DNA of 27,268 nucleotides from Pleurocapsa sp. MO_226.B13 (GTDB lineage Bacteria > Cyanobacteriota > Cyanobacteriia > Cyanobacteriales > Xenococcaceae): positions 1-27,268 of the forward strand of contig JASJEI010000268.1 of NCBI GenBank assembly GCA_030064795.1, read 5' to 3'. Positions 16,860 through 24,484 of this stretch are shown here, piece after piece. Under the pieces are notes generated by a model. That model saw nothing but the letters and a program-made list of their open reading frames with translations, ran no database searches and had not been told where the DNA came from. The position numbers were made by a program, and so were the translations under genes. Positions within the stretch are counted from its first letter, which is position 1. Each line of letters begins with the position of its first letter.

Positions 16860-17501
16860 ATGGATATCGGAGATTTAAGGAGCGAATATACAAGAGAAGG
16901 CTTAACGCGAGAACAACTCAGTCGAGATCCTTTTGAACAATTTGAACTTTGGTTTCAACAAGCCTGCACTAATAACTTACCAGAACCAAATGCGATGTGT
17001 TTGGCTACCGCCTCGGCAAATAGTATGCCATCACAACGGATAGTGCTGTTGAAATACTTCGATCGCCAGGGATTCGTTTTTTTTACTAACTATAAAAGCA
17101 AAAAAGCCCTTCAAATTGAGGAAAATCCCCAGGTATCATTATTATTTTTCTGGATAGCTTTAGAGCGTCAGGTGCAAATCCTGGGCAATGCTACCAAAAT
17201 CTCTACCGCCGAATCTTTTAAATATTTTGTCACTCGTCCCAGAGGTAGTCAAATTGGAGCTTGGTGTTCGCAACAAAGTAGCGTCATCTCCTCGCGTCAA
17301 GTACTAGAAATGAAATTTGATGAGATGAAGCGCAGGTTTCACAATCAAGAAATCCCCCTACCTTCGGCATGGGGGGGTTATCGAGTAGTACCCCAGAGTT
17401 TTGAATTTTGGCAAGGCAGACCAAATCGTCTCCACGATCGCTTTTTATATTCTCGCTCGGATTTGGAATCTGCCTGGAAGATTGAGAGGTTAGCTCCGTG
17501 A
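16860..17501 (+). CDS. pdxH: Pyridoxine/pyridoxamine 5'-phosphate oxidase
   Basis: A 213-residue FMN enzyme that oxidises pyridoxamine or pyridoxine 5'-phosphate to pyridoxal 5'-phosphate, the last step of the B6 salvage pathway. It carries the family pattern from end to end: [48 protein letters not shown] (FMN site), [35 protein letters not shown], and the C-terminal [13 protein letters not shown] and [11 protein letters not shown] 16860 gives the usual N-terminus; an in-frame TTG at 16854 adds two residues and is unlikely to be the start. It may be cotranscribed with the lyase gene 71 bases upstream. Confidence 0.96.
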   Translation: MDIGDLRSEYTREGLTREQLSRDPFEQFELWFQQACTNNLPEPNAMCLATASANSMPSQRIVLLKYFDRQGFVFFTNYKSKKALQIEENPQVSLLFFWIALERQVQILGNATKISTAESFKYFVTRPRGSQIGAWCSQQSSVISSRQVLEMKFDEMKRRFHNQEIPLPSAWGGYRVVPQSFEFWQGRPNRLHDRFLYSRSDLESAWKIERLAP

Positions 17502-17648
17502 ACTACTCGACTCTCATGCTGTCGCATAGAGAGCGAGCGGATTTCCCTCTGAAGGCAGTTTAAATTACCTTCTGATTAACCTCACAAGATTCTCATAGTA
17601 TCGCTATACAACTATTGTAGAAAATATAAATAGAGGTGGTTAGCGACG

Positions 17649-17822
17649 ATGATGACCAGATCGGCAACAGTAGGATTCAAGATTGCTGAAGCCAAACAGC
17701 AAATTATCAAGCTAGAACATCAGAATGCCATACTTACTCTCAAAGACAAACGGAAACTGCAACAAATTAGAAACAATCTTCAACATCTCTACCAGATTTA
17801 TGATGTCGATCTAGAAGATTAA
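17649..17822 (+). CDS. Small helical protein, unknown function (57 residues)
   Basis: ATG 17649 (or ATG 17652) opens a 57-codon frame ending in TAA 17820-17822. Upstream is GAGGTGGT (about 17632-17639), a fair Shine-Dalgarno site at suitable distance. The peptide is highly charged and predicted helical from its composition (KIAEAKQQIIKLEHQNAILT and LKDKRKLQQIRNNLQHLYQ), with leucine/isoleucine spacing compatible with a coiled coil. I do not recognise a family. The reading frame could be real because of its ribosome site and its non-random amphipathic pattern, but its short length leaves doubt. Confidence 0.5.
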   Translation: MMTRSATVGFKIAEAKQQIIKLEHQNAILTLKDKRKLQQIRNNLQHLYQIYDVDLED

Positions 17823-18458
17823 AGCTAAAAAGGCGATCTATAGTAATTCTGCCTGGGTTATGAAAACAAGAGGTGAGGATCTAGCGACTAGCAACTAGCA
17901 GCGAAAATTTTTTCCTCAATGATTTGGAATTGCTATGATTTTGAAGAGAAAATTAGGAATTGATGACAAGTTAAACTTACAGCAGTTTTCAATACTTTTC
18001 TCGCTTTACTTATAATAAAATTTTCAAAAATTCAATAATCAACGATTTGCGATCTAGAGCTTGATTTGGTTTCACAGAGAAATGAATATTTTGGGTTTTA
18101 TTTTATCCATTTAAATAGGAATATTTTTTTGTTTCGTATTGAAAACTATAAATTACGCTTAATATCGCTAGATTGAGCGCGGGCTAATTATTAGATTTAA
18201 ACAACTATAATATTGTTTAAATTTTCAAAATATCGGGTCTGATAAGTTGTTACCTCAAGATAAAAACTATTAAAAAATAGCTGTTGCTAACTAGGTTAAG
18301 TTTTTTCAAAGCTCTATTTTTGGGCTCAGTTTAAATATTAATATATTGGTATAGCAATTTAGGTATTATTTCTGTTCAAAAGAACATCCAAAAACCAAAA
18401 TTAACGATGCAAAAAATCGAGAAATTGGGTCAACCTTCCTAGTTATAAATTAAAGCCT
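17823..18458. other. Long AT-rich leader/promoter region upstream of hoxE
   Basis: These 636 bases contain no convincing gene. The stretch is very AT-rich with several TATAAT-like and TTGATT-like possibilities, none of which can be singled out. The one clear structure is a 14-base palindrome at 18373-18386. In Synechocystis the hox operon also has a long leader controlled by LexA and AbrB-type regulators (known biology). The actual sites here are not identifiable by eye. Confidence 0.5.
18373..18386. promoter_or_regulatory. Palindrome TGTTC-AAAA-GAACA upstream of hoxE
   Basis: Perfect five-base arms around AAAA, ending 72 bases before the hoxE start codon. The position suits an operator, but the orientation (GTTC-N4-GAAC) is the reverse of the classical GAAC-N4-GTTC SOS box, so no regulator is named. 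Confidence 0.4.
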
Positions 18459-18977
18459 ATGCAATCGATCGCCACTAGAACTAAAACTGCTCAACCCAAA
18501 AAACCGCCAGGTGATAAGCGGATGAAGGCATTAGACATTGCCATGAAGCGGAATCACTATCGCCAAGATGCGCTGATTGAGATTTTACATAAGGCACAGG
18601 AATCCTTTGGCTATCTCGAATTAGAGATCTTGGAATACATAGCCAAGCAGTTAAAATTGCCTTTGAGTCGAGTTTACGGTGTAGCTACTTTTTATCATCT
18701 GTTTTCCCTCAAACCAAGTGGTGTACATAGCTGCGTTGTTTGTCTGGGAACTGCTTGTTATGTCAAAGGTGGAGGGAAAATAATTTCTGCTATGGAAGAA
18801 GAACTAGGTGTTCAGGCTGGTGAAACTACTTCAGATAAGCAAGTTTCTATAATGACAGCCAGGTGTATAGGAGCTTGCGGGATCGCTCCTGCTGTTGTCT
18901 TTGATGGTACTGTGACGGGGAAACAAGACCCAGAAACAGTTTTAAAACAAATCAAAGATTGGCAGTCTGACAGTTAA
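18459..18977 (+). CDS. hoxE: Bidirectional [NiFe] hydrogenase, diaphorase subunit HoxE
   Basis: A 172-residue NuoE-like subunit with a thioredoxin-like [2Fe-2S] domain. The cluster ligands are visible as Cys95 and Cys100 (CLGTAC) and Cys136 and Cys140 (CIGAC), the expected CX4C and CX3C pairs. The helical N-terminal half contains ILHKAQESFGYLELE and VYGVATFYHLFSLKP, both family landmarks. HoxE helps pass electrons between the diaphorase and redox partners in the cytoplasmic HoxEFUYH complex. It is the first gene of the hox cluster and is separated from hoxF by 146 bases of low-complexity heptamer repeats, an unusually large and odd spacer for an operon. Confidence 0.96.
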   Translation: MQSIATRTKTAQPKKPPGDKRMKALDIAMKRNHYRQDALIEILHKAQESFGYLELEILEYIAKQLKLPLSRVYGVATFYHLFSLKPSGVHSCVVCLGTACYVKGGGKIISAMEEELGVQAGETTSDKQVSIMTARCIGACGIAPAVVFDGTVTGKQDPETVLKQIKDWQSDS

Positions 18978-19022
18978 TATTCTGTCGGTTTTGAATTGAT
19001 AGGCAGAGGGAGCGAAGGGGCT

Positions 19023-19115
19023 GGGGAAGATGGGGAAGATGAAAAAAAGGGCAAAGGGCAAGGGGCAAAGGGTAGGGGGCAACTAACAACTAACAACTAA
19101 CAACTAACAACTAAC
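19023..19115 (+). repeat. Low-complexity heptamer/nonamer repeats in the hoxE-hoxF spacer
   Basis: In order: GGGGAAGAT twice (19023-19040), GGGCAAA/GGGCAAG/GGGCAAA (19049-19069), then AACTAAC five times exactly (19081-19115). The last repeat ends eight bases before the hoxF start, and no Shine-Dalgarno motif is visible. The purine-rich G tracts followed by a structure-free AACTAAC leader could affect transcript stability and hoxF translation. Confidence 0.85.
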
Positions 19116-19123
19116 AAAAAAAT

Positions 19124-20737
19124 ATGGATTTAAATGAGCTATTACAAATTGCCGACACGGAAAGAAAAAAGCACAAGAGTATTCGCGTGCATTGTTGCAC
19201 TTCTAGCGGTTGCCGAGCAGCTAATTCTTTGTCGGTAAAGGACAATCTAGCTAATGCGGTGCAAGAATCGGGAATGAGCGATCGCGTGGAAGTAGTAGGA
19301 GTTGGTTGTATGGGTTTTTGTGGGCGAGGACCTCTAGTCCAGATCGACCCTGAAGATACTCTCTATGAAGAAGTAACCCCAGAAGATGCACCCAGTATTA
19401 TTGATGCCCTCAAGGTCGGGGTTGCTAAAGCCATTAAAGGCGACCCTCAACATCCATTTTTTGCCCGACAAATGCGAGTTGTACGGCAGCATACGGGCAA
19501 AGTCGATCCCGAACGCATTGAAGAATATATTGCGGTTGGCGGTTATCAGTCTCTTTACAAAGCTATCTATGAAATGACTCCTGCTGAAGTAGTTAATGAG
19601 ATTAGTAAAAGTGGCTTGCGAGGAAGAGGCGGGGGCGGTTATCCCACGGGCTTGAAATGGTCAACGGTAGCTAAAATGCCTGGAGAGCAGAAATACATTA
19701 TCTGCAATGGAGATGAAGGAGATCCTGGGGCATTTATGGATCGTAGTGTGATGGAAGGCGATCCCCATCTAGTCTTGGAAGGAATGGCGATCGCTGGTTA
19801 TGCCCTGGGTGCCAATCATGGCTATATCTACGTCCGCGCTGAATATCCCCTGGCAATTCAACGGTTGCAACAAGCGATTAAACAAGCCAAGAAATACGGA
19901 CTCTTAGGAAGTCAAATCTTTGAATCTTCTTTCGATTTTAAAATCGATATTCGCATTGGTGCAGGAGCTTTTGTCTGCGGTGAAGAAACGGCTCTAATGC
20001 AGTCCATTGAAGGTAAGCGGGGTAACCCAGTCCCCCGTCCTCCCTATCCTGCTGAGTCTGGTTTGTGGAATTGTCCCACTCTAATTAATAATGTGGAAAC
20101 CCTAGCTAACATTGCTACCATTATCCGCGAAGGAGCAGATTGGTACAGCAGCATTGGCACAGAAAATAGCAAAGGCACTAAAATCTTCGCCCTGACAGGG
20201 AAAATTCGCAACAATGGTTTAATTGAAGTCCCCATGGGAATTAGTTTACGGGAAATTGTTGAAGAAATGGGCGGGGGCGTTCCCGATGGAGAAATCAAAG
20301 CCGTACAAACAGGAGGACCTTCTGGAGGATGTATCCCAGCATCGCTGCTAGATATCTCCGTTGATTATGATTCCCTGCGTAAAATTGGCTCCACAATGGG
20401 TTCTGGAGGGATGGTTGTGATGGATCGAAGCACCAGCATGGTAGAAGTAGCCCAATTTTATATGCAATTTTCCCGTGAGGAATCTTGTGGGAAATGTGTT
20501 CCCTGTCGTGCGGGAACGGTACAACTTTACGAATTACTCACTAAAATCCTCAATAAACAAGCGACTCAAGCCGACTTGAAAAAATTAGAAGCTTTGTGCC
20601 AAATGGTTAAAGAAACTAGCTTGTGTGGTCTAGGCATTGGCGCGCCCAACCCTGTTTTAAGCACCCTGCGCTATTTCTCCGAAGAGTACAAAGAGTTGAT
20701 TCAAGTAGATAGTTTCAAAGGCAAAGTGACAAGTTAA
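19124..20737 (+). CDS. hoxF: Bidirectional [NiFe] hydrogenase, NAD(P)H-oxidising diaphorase subunit HoxF
   Basis: A 537-residue NuoF-like flavoprotein. An N-terminal thioredoxin-like [2Fe-2S] region has Cys25/Cys30 and Cys62/Cys66. The NAD(P)-binding glycine-rich segment is GLRGRGGGGYPTGLKW (164-179), the FMN region includes ICNGDEGDPGAFMDRSVMEG (193-212), and the [4Fe-4S] cluster has Cys455, Cys458 and Cys461 (SCGKCVPCRAGT) plus Cys501. It oxidises or reduces pyridine nucleotide (and in cyanobacteria also exchanges electrons with ferredoxin/flavodoxin partners) for the hydrogenase module. All ligands are present and the length is normal. The 5' end abuts AACTAAC repeats without a clear ribosome site, and the next gene has a strong one. 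Confidence 0.97.
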   Translation: MDLNELLQIADTERKKHKSIRVHCCTSSGCRAANSLSVKDNLANAVQESGMSDRVEVVGVGCMGFCGRGPLVQIDPEDTLYEEVTPEDAPSIIDALKVGVAKAIKGDPQHPFFARQMRVVRQHTGKVDPERIEEYIAVGGYQSLYKAIYEMTPAEVVNEISKSGLRGRGGGGYPTGLKWSTVAKMPGEQKYIICNGDEGDPGAFMDRSVMEGDPHLVLEGMAIAGYALGANHGYIYVRAEYPLAIQRLQQAIKQAKKYGLLGSQIFESSFDFKIDIRIGAGAFVCGEETALMQSIEGKRGNPVPRPPYPAESGLWNCPTLINNVETLANIATIIREGADWYSSIGTENSKGTKIFALTGKIRNNGLIEVPMGISLREIVEEMGGGVPDGEIKAVQTGGPSGGCIPASLLDISVDYDSLRKIGSTMGSGGMVVMDRSTSMVEVAQFYMQFSREESCGKCVPCRAGTVQLYELLTKILNKQATQADLKKLEALCQMVKETSLCGLGIGAPNPVLSTLRYFSEEYKELIQVDSFKGKVTS

Positions 20738-20792
20738 TTTATTGATTTTGGTTGTTTCGAGTTTCTGATTCTCACATCGATATTATTTAATC

Positions 20793-20800
20793 AGGAGGAA
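20793..20800 (+). promoter_or_regulatory. Strong Shine-Dalgarno AGGAGGAA
   Basis: AGGAGGAA ends seven bases before ATG 20808. It is the strongest ribosome site in the hox cluster and argues that the membrane ORF is translated. Confidence 0.8.
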
Positions 20801-20807
20801 ACCCATA

Positions 20808-21212
20808 ATGGAAGGTATTAATTACACGATCGCTTTTGGTATGTGGTTAGGGATGGCTGTTATTGCGATCGCTAACGGCTATATCGGTAATACCTATGTT
20901 ACTCCTCGACTGGGGGATTATGGCAATCATGTTTATAAGACACTTTTCATGATCCCCGTAATTTTCCTGTTTTCTTGGCTATATGCGAATGCTACTAGGG
21001 GTGAAACATGGTTGGCTAGTGCCTTGTTTGTTAGTTGTTTTTGGCTCGGTTTAACCATTTTGTTTGAATTCGTTTTCGGTCATTACGTTTTGAGAAATTC
21101 CTGGGAGGTATTAATAGCTGATTATCGAATTTGGCGGGGACGCTTGTGGTTATTGGTATTGATAAGTGATGCGATCGCCCCTGTGACCATAGCGTGGTTA
21201 ATCAATGGTTAA
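20808..21212 (+). CDS. Four-TM membrane protein inside the hox operon, unknown function
   Basis: A 134-residue integral membrane protein with four hydrophobic segments, at about residues 5-26 (NYTIAFGMWLGMAVIAIANG), 43-62, 70-97 and 111-132. It has the conserved-looking pattern IANGYIGNTYVTPRLG, WLGLTILFEFVFGHYVLRNS and DYRIWRGRLWLLVLISD. This resembles a widespread uncharacterised bacterial family (IANG...R/G...P.LG, FEF.FGHY, DY...GR.W.LVL), recalled from memory. It lies 70 bases after hoxF and before hoxU, in the same direction, and ends in an eight-base overlap with a second small ORF. Being in the middle of an operon for a soluble enzyme, it could help anchor the complex at the thylakoid or plasma membrane. 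That role is inference only. Confidence 0.85.
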   Translation: MEGINYTIAFGMWLGMAVIAIANGYIGNTYVTPRLGDYGNHVYKTLFMIPVIFLFSWLYANATRGETWLASALFVSCFWLGLTILFEFVFGHYVLRNSWEVLIADYRIWRGRLWLLVLISDAIAPVTIAWLING

Positions 21213-21366
21213 TCGAAGAGTCCATGGATGTAAACGTCAGCTATGCCTTCCACTACGTAGATCTATACAAATTGCTTTGGGTGCTGTAGTAATTCTAATG
21301 TTTCCCCTGCAAACAGCGATCGCTATCTTTCGCCCTCAAACACCAACAAAACCTCTATCAAATTAA
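21205..21366 (+). CDS. Small single-TM/signal-peptide-like ORF coupled to the membrane gene (53 residues)
   Basis: ATG 21205 overlaps the last eight bases of the preceding gene (ATGGTTAA), an arrangement typical of translational coupling. The 53-codon frame ends in TAA 21364-21366, 19 bases before the hoxU start. The N-terminus is basic (MVNRRVHGCKRQLCLPLRRS). It is followed by a hydrophobic segment (IQIALGAVVILMFPLQTAIA) and a short proline-rich tail (IFRPQTPTKPLSN), so it is either a one-TM protein or a preprotein with an A-x-A-like end. No family is recognised. Overlap, strand and continuity with the operon favour a real gene over chance. Confidence 0.55.
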   Translation: MVNRRVHGCKRQLCLPLRRSIQIALGAVVILMFPLQTAIAIFRPQTPTKPLSN

Positions 21367-21385
21367 TTAAGTAGAATAACCAATT

Positions 21386-22102
21386 ATGTCTGTCAGAACA
21401 TTAACGATTAACAATATTCCTGTAGCTGCTGAAGAAGGTAAAACTATCCTCGAAGCTGCCAAAGAAGCAGATATTCACATTCCTACCCTCTGCTCTTTAG
21501 AAGGAGTTTCCCCCGTAGCTGCTTGTCGGATGTGTTTGGTAGAGGTTGAAGGAATTAATAAACTGCTACCCTCTTGCGTCACCCAAGTAACGGAAGAAAT
21601 GGTGGTGCATACCAATACCCCCAAACTGCAAGAATATCGACGCATGGTCATCGAATTACTCTTTGCGGAAGGCAATCACGTCTGTTCGATTTGCGTAGCC
21701 AATGGGAATTGTGAATTACAAGACCTCGCTATTGAAGTCGGCATGGATCATACCCGTTTTCCCTATCGCTTTCCCGATCGCGATGTGGATGTATCTCACC
21801 CCCAATTTGGCATCGACCACAACCGTTGTATCCTCTGTACTCGCTGTGTACGTGTCTGCGATGAAATCGAAGGAGCGCACGTATGGGATATAGCCCAGCG
21901 AGGTGCTAATGCTTATATCGTGTCTGGTTTGAACCAACCTTGGGGAGAAGTTGATGCTTGTACTTCTTGTGGCAAATGCGTTGATGCTTGTCCGACGGGG
22001 GCAATTTTCCGTAAAGGAACTACCACCGCCGAAAAAGGACGCGATCGCGCTAAATTACAGTTTTTGGTTAATGCGAGGGAAAAACATCAATGGACGAGGT
22101 AA
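21386..22102 (+). CDS. hoxU: Bidirectional [NiFe] hydrogenase, diaphorase subunit HoxU
   Basis: A 238-residue protein matching the N-terminal part of NuoG. The plant-type [2Fe-2S] domain has Cys36, Cys47, Cys50 and Cys64. The His-Cys [4Fe-4S] cluster has His98 (or nearby), Cys100, Cys103 and Cys109 (NHVCSICVANGNCELQ). Two further [4Fe-4S] clusters have Cys148/151/154/158 (CILCTRCVRVC) and Cys192/195/198/202 (CTSCGKCVDACPTGA). HoxU wires electrons between HoxEF and the hydrogenase small subunit HoxY. All ligands are intact and the length is normal. Upstream spacing to the 53-residue ORF is short. Downstream the operon is interrupted by a MITE-like hairpin before hoxY. Confidence 0.97.
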   Translation: MSVRTLTINNIPVAAEEGKTILEAAKEADIHIPTLCSLEGVSPVAACRMCLVEVEGINKLLPSCVTQVTEEMVVHTNTPKLQEYRRMVIELLFAEGNHVCSICVANGNCELQDLAIEVGMDHTRFPYRFPDRDVDVSHPQFGIDHNRCILCTRCVRVCDEIEGAHVWDIAQRGANAYIVSGLNQPWGEVDACTSCGKCVDACPTGAIFRKGTTTAEKGRDRAKLQFLVNAREKHQWTR

Positions 22103-22117
22103 TTAGTTCGGAATTAG

Positions 22118-22239
22118 TAGGGGCGATTCCCTAAAGGACTCCTAAAGGATACCGTGACCGTAGGGAATCCTTTAGGGCTTCGCATATCGCTTCGCTTCGC
22201 GCGATGCGCAGCGAGTCCTTTAGGGCGAATCGCCCTTAC
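22118..22239. mobile_element. MITE-like inverted-repeat element between hoxU and hoxY
   Basis: The element is about 122 bases. Its left end (from 22118, GTAGGGGCGATTCCCTAAAG) is an imperfect reverse complement of its right end (ending 22239, ...CGAATCGCCCTTAC), with about 26-base arms. The inside repeats CCTAAAGGA / TCCTTTAGG in both orientations and carries CGCTTCGCTTCGCGCGATGC, a motif common in cyanobacterial repeat families. There is no coding capacity. It sits 16 bases after the hoxU stop and 34 bases before hoxY, so the mRNA must contain its large hairpin. It may set the ratio of diaphorase to hydrogenase subunits. Confidence 0.8.
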
Positions 22240-22273
22240 AAAAATTCGGAGTTGAACAAGGAAAGAATTAACA

Positions 22274-22822
22274 ATGACTAAAATTAAATTTGCCACGGTT
22301 TGGTTAGCGGGATGTTCGGGTTGTCATATGTCTTTTCTCGATATGGACGAATGGCTGCTCGAACTGGCTAAATATATCGATGTAGTCTACAGTCCCGTAG
22401 GTTGCGACCTTAAAAAATATCCAGAGGGAGTTGATGTCTGTTTGGTTGAGGGGGGAGTCGCCAATCAGGATAATCTGGAACTAATCCGCGAAGTTAGAGC
22501 GAAAACCAAGATTTTAGTTTCCTTTGGTGATTGTGCAGTAACGGCAAATGTACCAGCAATGCGGAATATGTTAGGTGGTGCTGAACCAGTGTTAAAGCGG
22601 GGTTATCTAGAATTAGCCGATGAAACACCGCAATTACCCCACGAACCTGGAATTGTCCCCGAATTACTAGAACGGGTTCTTCCCGTCCATGAAGTAGTAG
22701 CTGTCGATATTTTTATGCCTGGATGTCCCCCCGATGCTGCGCGAATTCGGGCAACTATCGAGCCACTACTCAAAGGAGAACAACCCAAGATGGAAGGACG
22801 GGACATGATCAAATTTGGCTAA
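22274..22822 (+). CDS. hoxY: Bidirectional [NiFe] hydrogenase small subunit HoxY
   Basis: A 182-residue small subunit carrying the proximal [4Fe-4S] cluster. Ligands seen are Cys14 and Cys17 (AGCSGCHMS), Cys87 (GDCAVTAN) and Cys151 (MPGCPPDA). There is no twin-arginine signal, which fits the cytoplasmic bidirectional enzyme. It passes electrons between the NiFe site of HoxH and the HoxU clusters. A Shine-Dalgarno-like AAGGAAAG lies about 10 bases before the ATG, between it and the MITE-like element. Length and motifs are normal. Confidence 0.97.
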   Translation: MTKIKFATVWLAGCSGCHMSFLDMDEWLLELAKYIDVVYSPVGCDLKKYPEGVDVCLVEGGVANQDNLELIREVRAKTKILVSFGDCAVTANVPAMRNMLGGAEPVLKRGYLELADETPQLPHEPGIVPELLERVLPVHEVVAVDIFMPGCPPDAARIRATIEPLLKGEQPKMEGRDMIKFG

Positions 22823-22838
22823 CTACTAACTCCTGTAC

Positions 22839-22858
22839 GGACGTTCCATGGAACGTCC
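22839..22858. repeat. 20-bp perfect palindrome between hoxY and hoxH
   Basis: GGACGTTCCATGGAACGTCC equals its own reverse complement. The flanks (TGTAC... and ...TCTAC) resemble degenerate ends of the TGTAGAGACG palindrome family seen at 7371-7400. It can fold in the hox mRNA 36 bases before the hoxH start. Confidence 0.85.
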
Positions 22859-22894
22859 TCTACGAACTCCGAACTATTAGCTGTAGAGGAAACT

Positions 22895-24319
22895 ATGACA
22901 AAAAAAATAGTAATCGATCCAGTTACACGAATTGAAGGTCACGCCAAAATATCTATCTATTTGAATGATGAGGGAGAAGTTGACGATGCTCGCTTTCATG
23001 TAGTGGAATATCGAGGCTTTGAAAAATTCTGTGAGGGCAGACCATTTACCGAAATGGCAGGTATTACGGCTCGAATTTGTGGAATTTGCCCAGTCAGCCA
23101 TCTCCTCGCTTCGGCAAAAACTGGAGATAAAATTCTGGCGGTAAACATCCCCCCCGCTGCGGAAAAACTGCGACGACTGATGAATTTAGGACAGATTACT
23201 CAGTCTCATGCCCTTTCCTTTTTTCATCTTAGTAGCCCCGACTGGCTCTTGGGTTGGGATAGCGATCCAGCACAACGCAATATTTTTGGCTTAATTGCTG
23301 CCGATCCCGATCTGGCTAGGGCTGGAATTCGTCTGCGACAGTTTGGACAAACGGTAATCGAACTTTTGGGAGCGAAGAAAATTCATGCAGCCTGGGCTGT
23401 TCCTGGTGGTGTACGATCGCCTTTATCCCCAGAAGGAATTGCTTGGATTCGCGATCGCCTGCCAGAATCCCGCGCTACAGTAACAATGGCTCTGGACTTA
23501 TTTAAAAACCTGATGGCAAGCTTGACTACGGAAATCGAGCAATTCGGTCATTTTCCCTCTTTATTTATGGGTTTAGTCGGTAAAAACGGTCTATGGGAAC
23601 ACTATGGCGGTACGATTCGCTTTAGTGATAGTCAGGGTAATATTGTTGCCGATGGACTCAGCGAAGACAATTACCAAGATTATTTAGGGGAAGCAGTAGA
23701 GAAATGGTCTTATCTCAAATTTCCCTACTACAAACCTCTTGGCTATCCCGATGGCATCTATCGAGTTGGGCCTCTAGCGCGAGTTAATATTTGCTCTGGT
23801 TTTGGTACGCCAGAGGCAGACAAAGAATTAGAGGAATTTCGCGATCGCGCTGGTGGTGTTGCTACTTCTTCTTTCTTTTATCACTATGCCCGTCTGATTG
23901 AAATCTTGGCATCCCTAGAACGAATTGAACGGCTAATTGACGATCCAGACCTTACCTCCCAACGCATTCGTGCTACTGCTGGCATTAACCAACTGGAGGG
24001 GATCGGGGTTAGTGAAGCCCCAAGAGGTACTCTATTTCACCATTATCGAGTCGATGAAAATGGCTTGATTGAGAAAGTTAATTTAATTATTGCTACGGGA
24101 CAAAATAACTTGGCAATGAATAAAACTGTGGCTCAAATTGCCAAACATTACCTCCAGGGAACAGAAATTACCGAAGGAATGCTCAATCGAGTCGAAGCGG
24201 GAATTCGAGCTTTCGATCCTTGTTTGAGTTGTTCTACTCACGCAGTAGGGCAGATGCCTTTGCACGTTCAACTGGTTGGGGCTGACGGGAATATATTGAA
24301 TGAGGTTTATCGGAATTAA
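22895..24319 (+). CDS. hoxH: Bidirectional [NiFe] hydrogenase large (catalytic) subunit HoxH
   Basis: The 474-residue subunit with the NiFe active site that interconverts H2 with protons and electrons. The L1 motif is [10 protein letters not shown] (Cys62, Cys65) and the L2 motif is DPCLSCSTH (Cys443, Cys446), giving all four nickel-iron cysteines. The 25 residues after His449 ([20 protein letters not shown]...) are the C-terminal extension removed by the HoxW protease during maturation. Neither HoxW nor any Hyp maturation gene is present in this window. AGAGGA at 22885-22890 is a usable ribosome site. This is the last recognisable gene of the cluster; a nested hairpin lies about 95 bases downstream. 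Confidence 0.98.
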   Translation: MTKKIVIDPVTRIEGHAKISIYLNDEGEVDDARFHVVEYRGFEKFCEGRPFTEMAGITARICGICPVSHLLASAKTGDKILAVNIPPAAEKLRRLMNLGQITQSHALSFFHLSSPDWLLGWDSDPAQRNIFGLIAADPDLARAGIRLRQFGQTVIELLGAKKIHAAWAVPGGVRSPLSPEGIAWIRDRLPESRATVTMALDLFKNLMASLTTEIEQFGHFPSLFMGLVGKNGLWEHYGGTIRFSDSQGNIVADGLSEDNYQDYLGEAVEKWSYLKFPYYKPLGYPDGIYRVGPLARVNICSGFGTPEADKELEEFRDRAGGVATSSFFYHYARLIEILASLERIERLIDDPDLTSQRIRATAGINQLEGIGVSEAPRGTLFHHYRVDENGLIEKVNLIIATGQNNLAMNKTVAQIAKHYLQGTEITEGMLNRVEAGIRAFDPCLSCSTHAVGQMPLHVQLVGADGNILNEVYRN

Positions 24320-24413
24320 GTGAATTGACAAAATTAATTCAAACCTGTCTTAGAAACTGTTTGTAAAGTAAATCTTAAAAACCAAAAAAGTGGGGAGGTA
24401 GGTAGATAGGGAG

Positions 24414-24484
24414 TAGAGACGCGATATATGAGGGGCTGTTTCTTGAGGAAACCTCAAGAATTTATAAGCCCCGTCGCGTCTCTA
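24414..24484. mobile_element. Nested palindromic element downstream of hoxH (MITE-like)
   Basis: There are three nested pairings: TAGAGACGCGA (24414-24424) with TCGCGTCTCTA (24474-24484), GGGGCT (24432-24437) with AGCCCC (24467-24472), and TTCTTGAGG (24440-24448) with CCTCAAGAA (24452-24460) around an AAA loop. All three stems are perfect. The outer ends belong to the same GTAGAGACG family as 7371-7400. At this position it could also stop or stabilise the 3' end of the hox mRNA. Confidence 0.85.

Noticed and set aside
19031..19090. Short Lys/Gly-rich frame in the hoxE-hoxF spacer
   Set aside because: It is a direct translation of low-complexity purine repeats, with no sign of coding.
21475..21937. 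Minus-strand frames opposite hoxU
   Set aside because: They are shadows of hoxU, which carries all expected cluster ligands.
22723..22935. 70-codon plus-strand frame spanning the end of hoxY and start of hoxH
   Set aside because: It overlaps both true genes in another frame and reads through the palindrome, with no family features.
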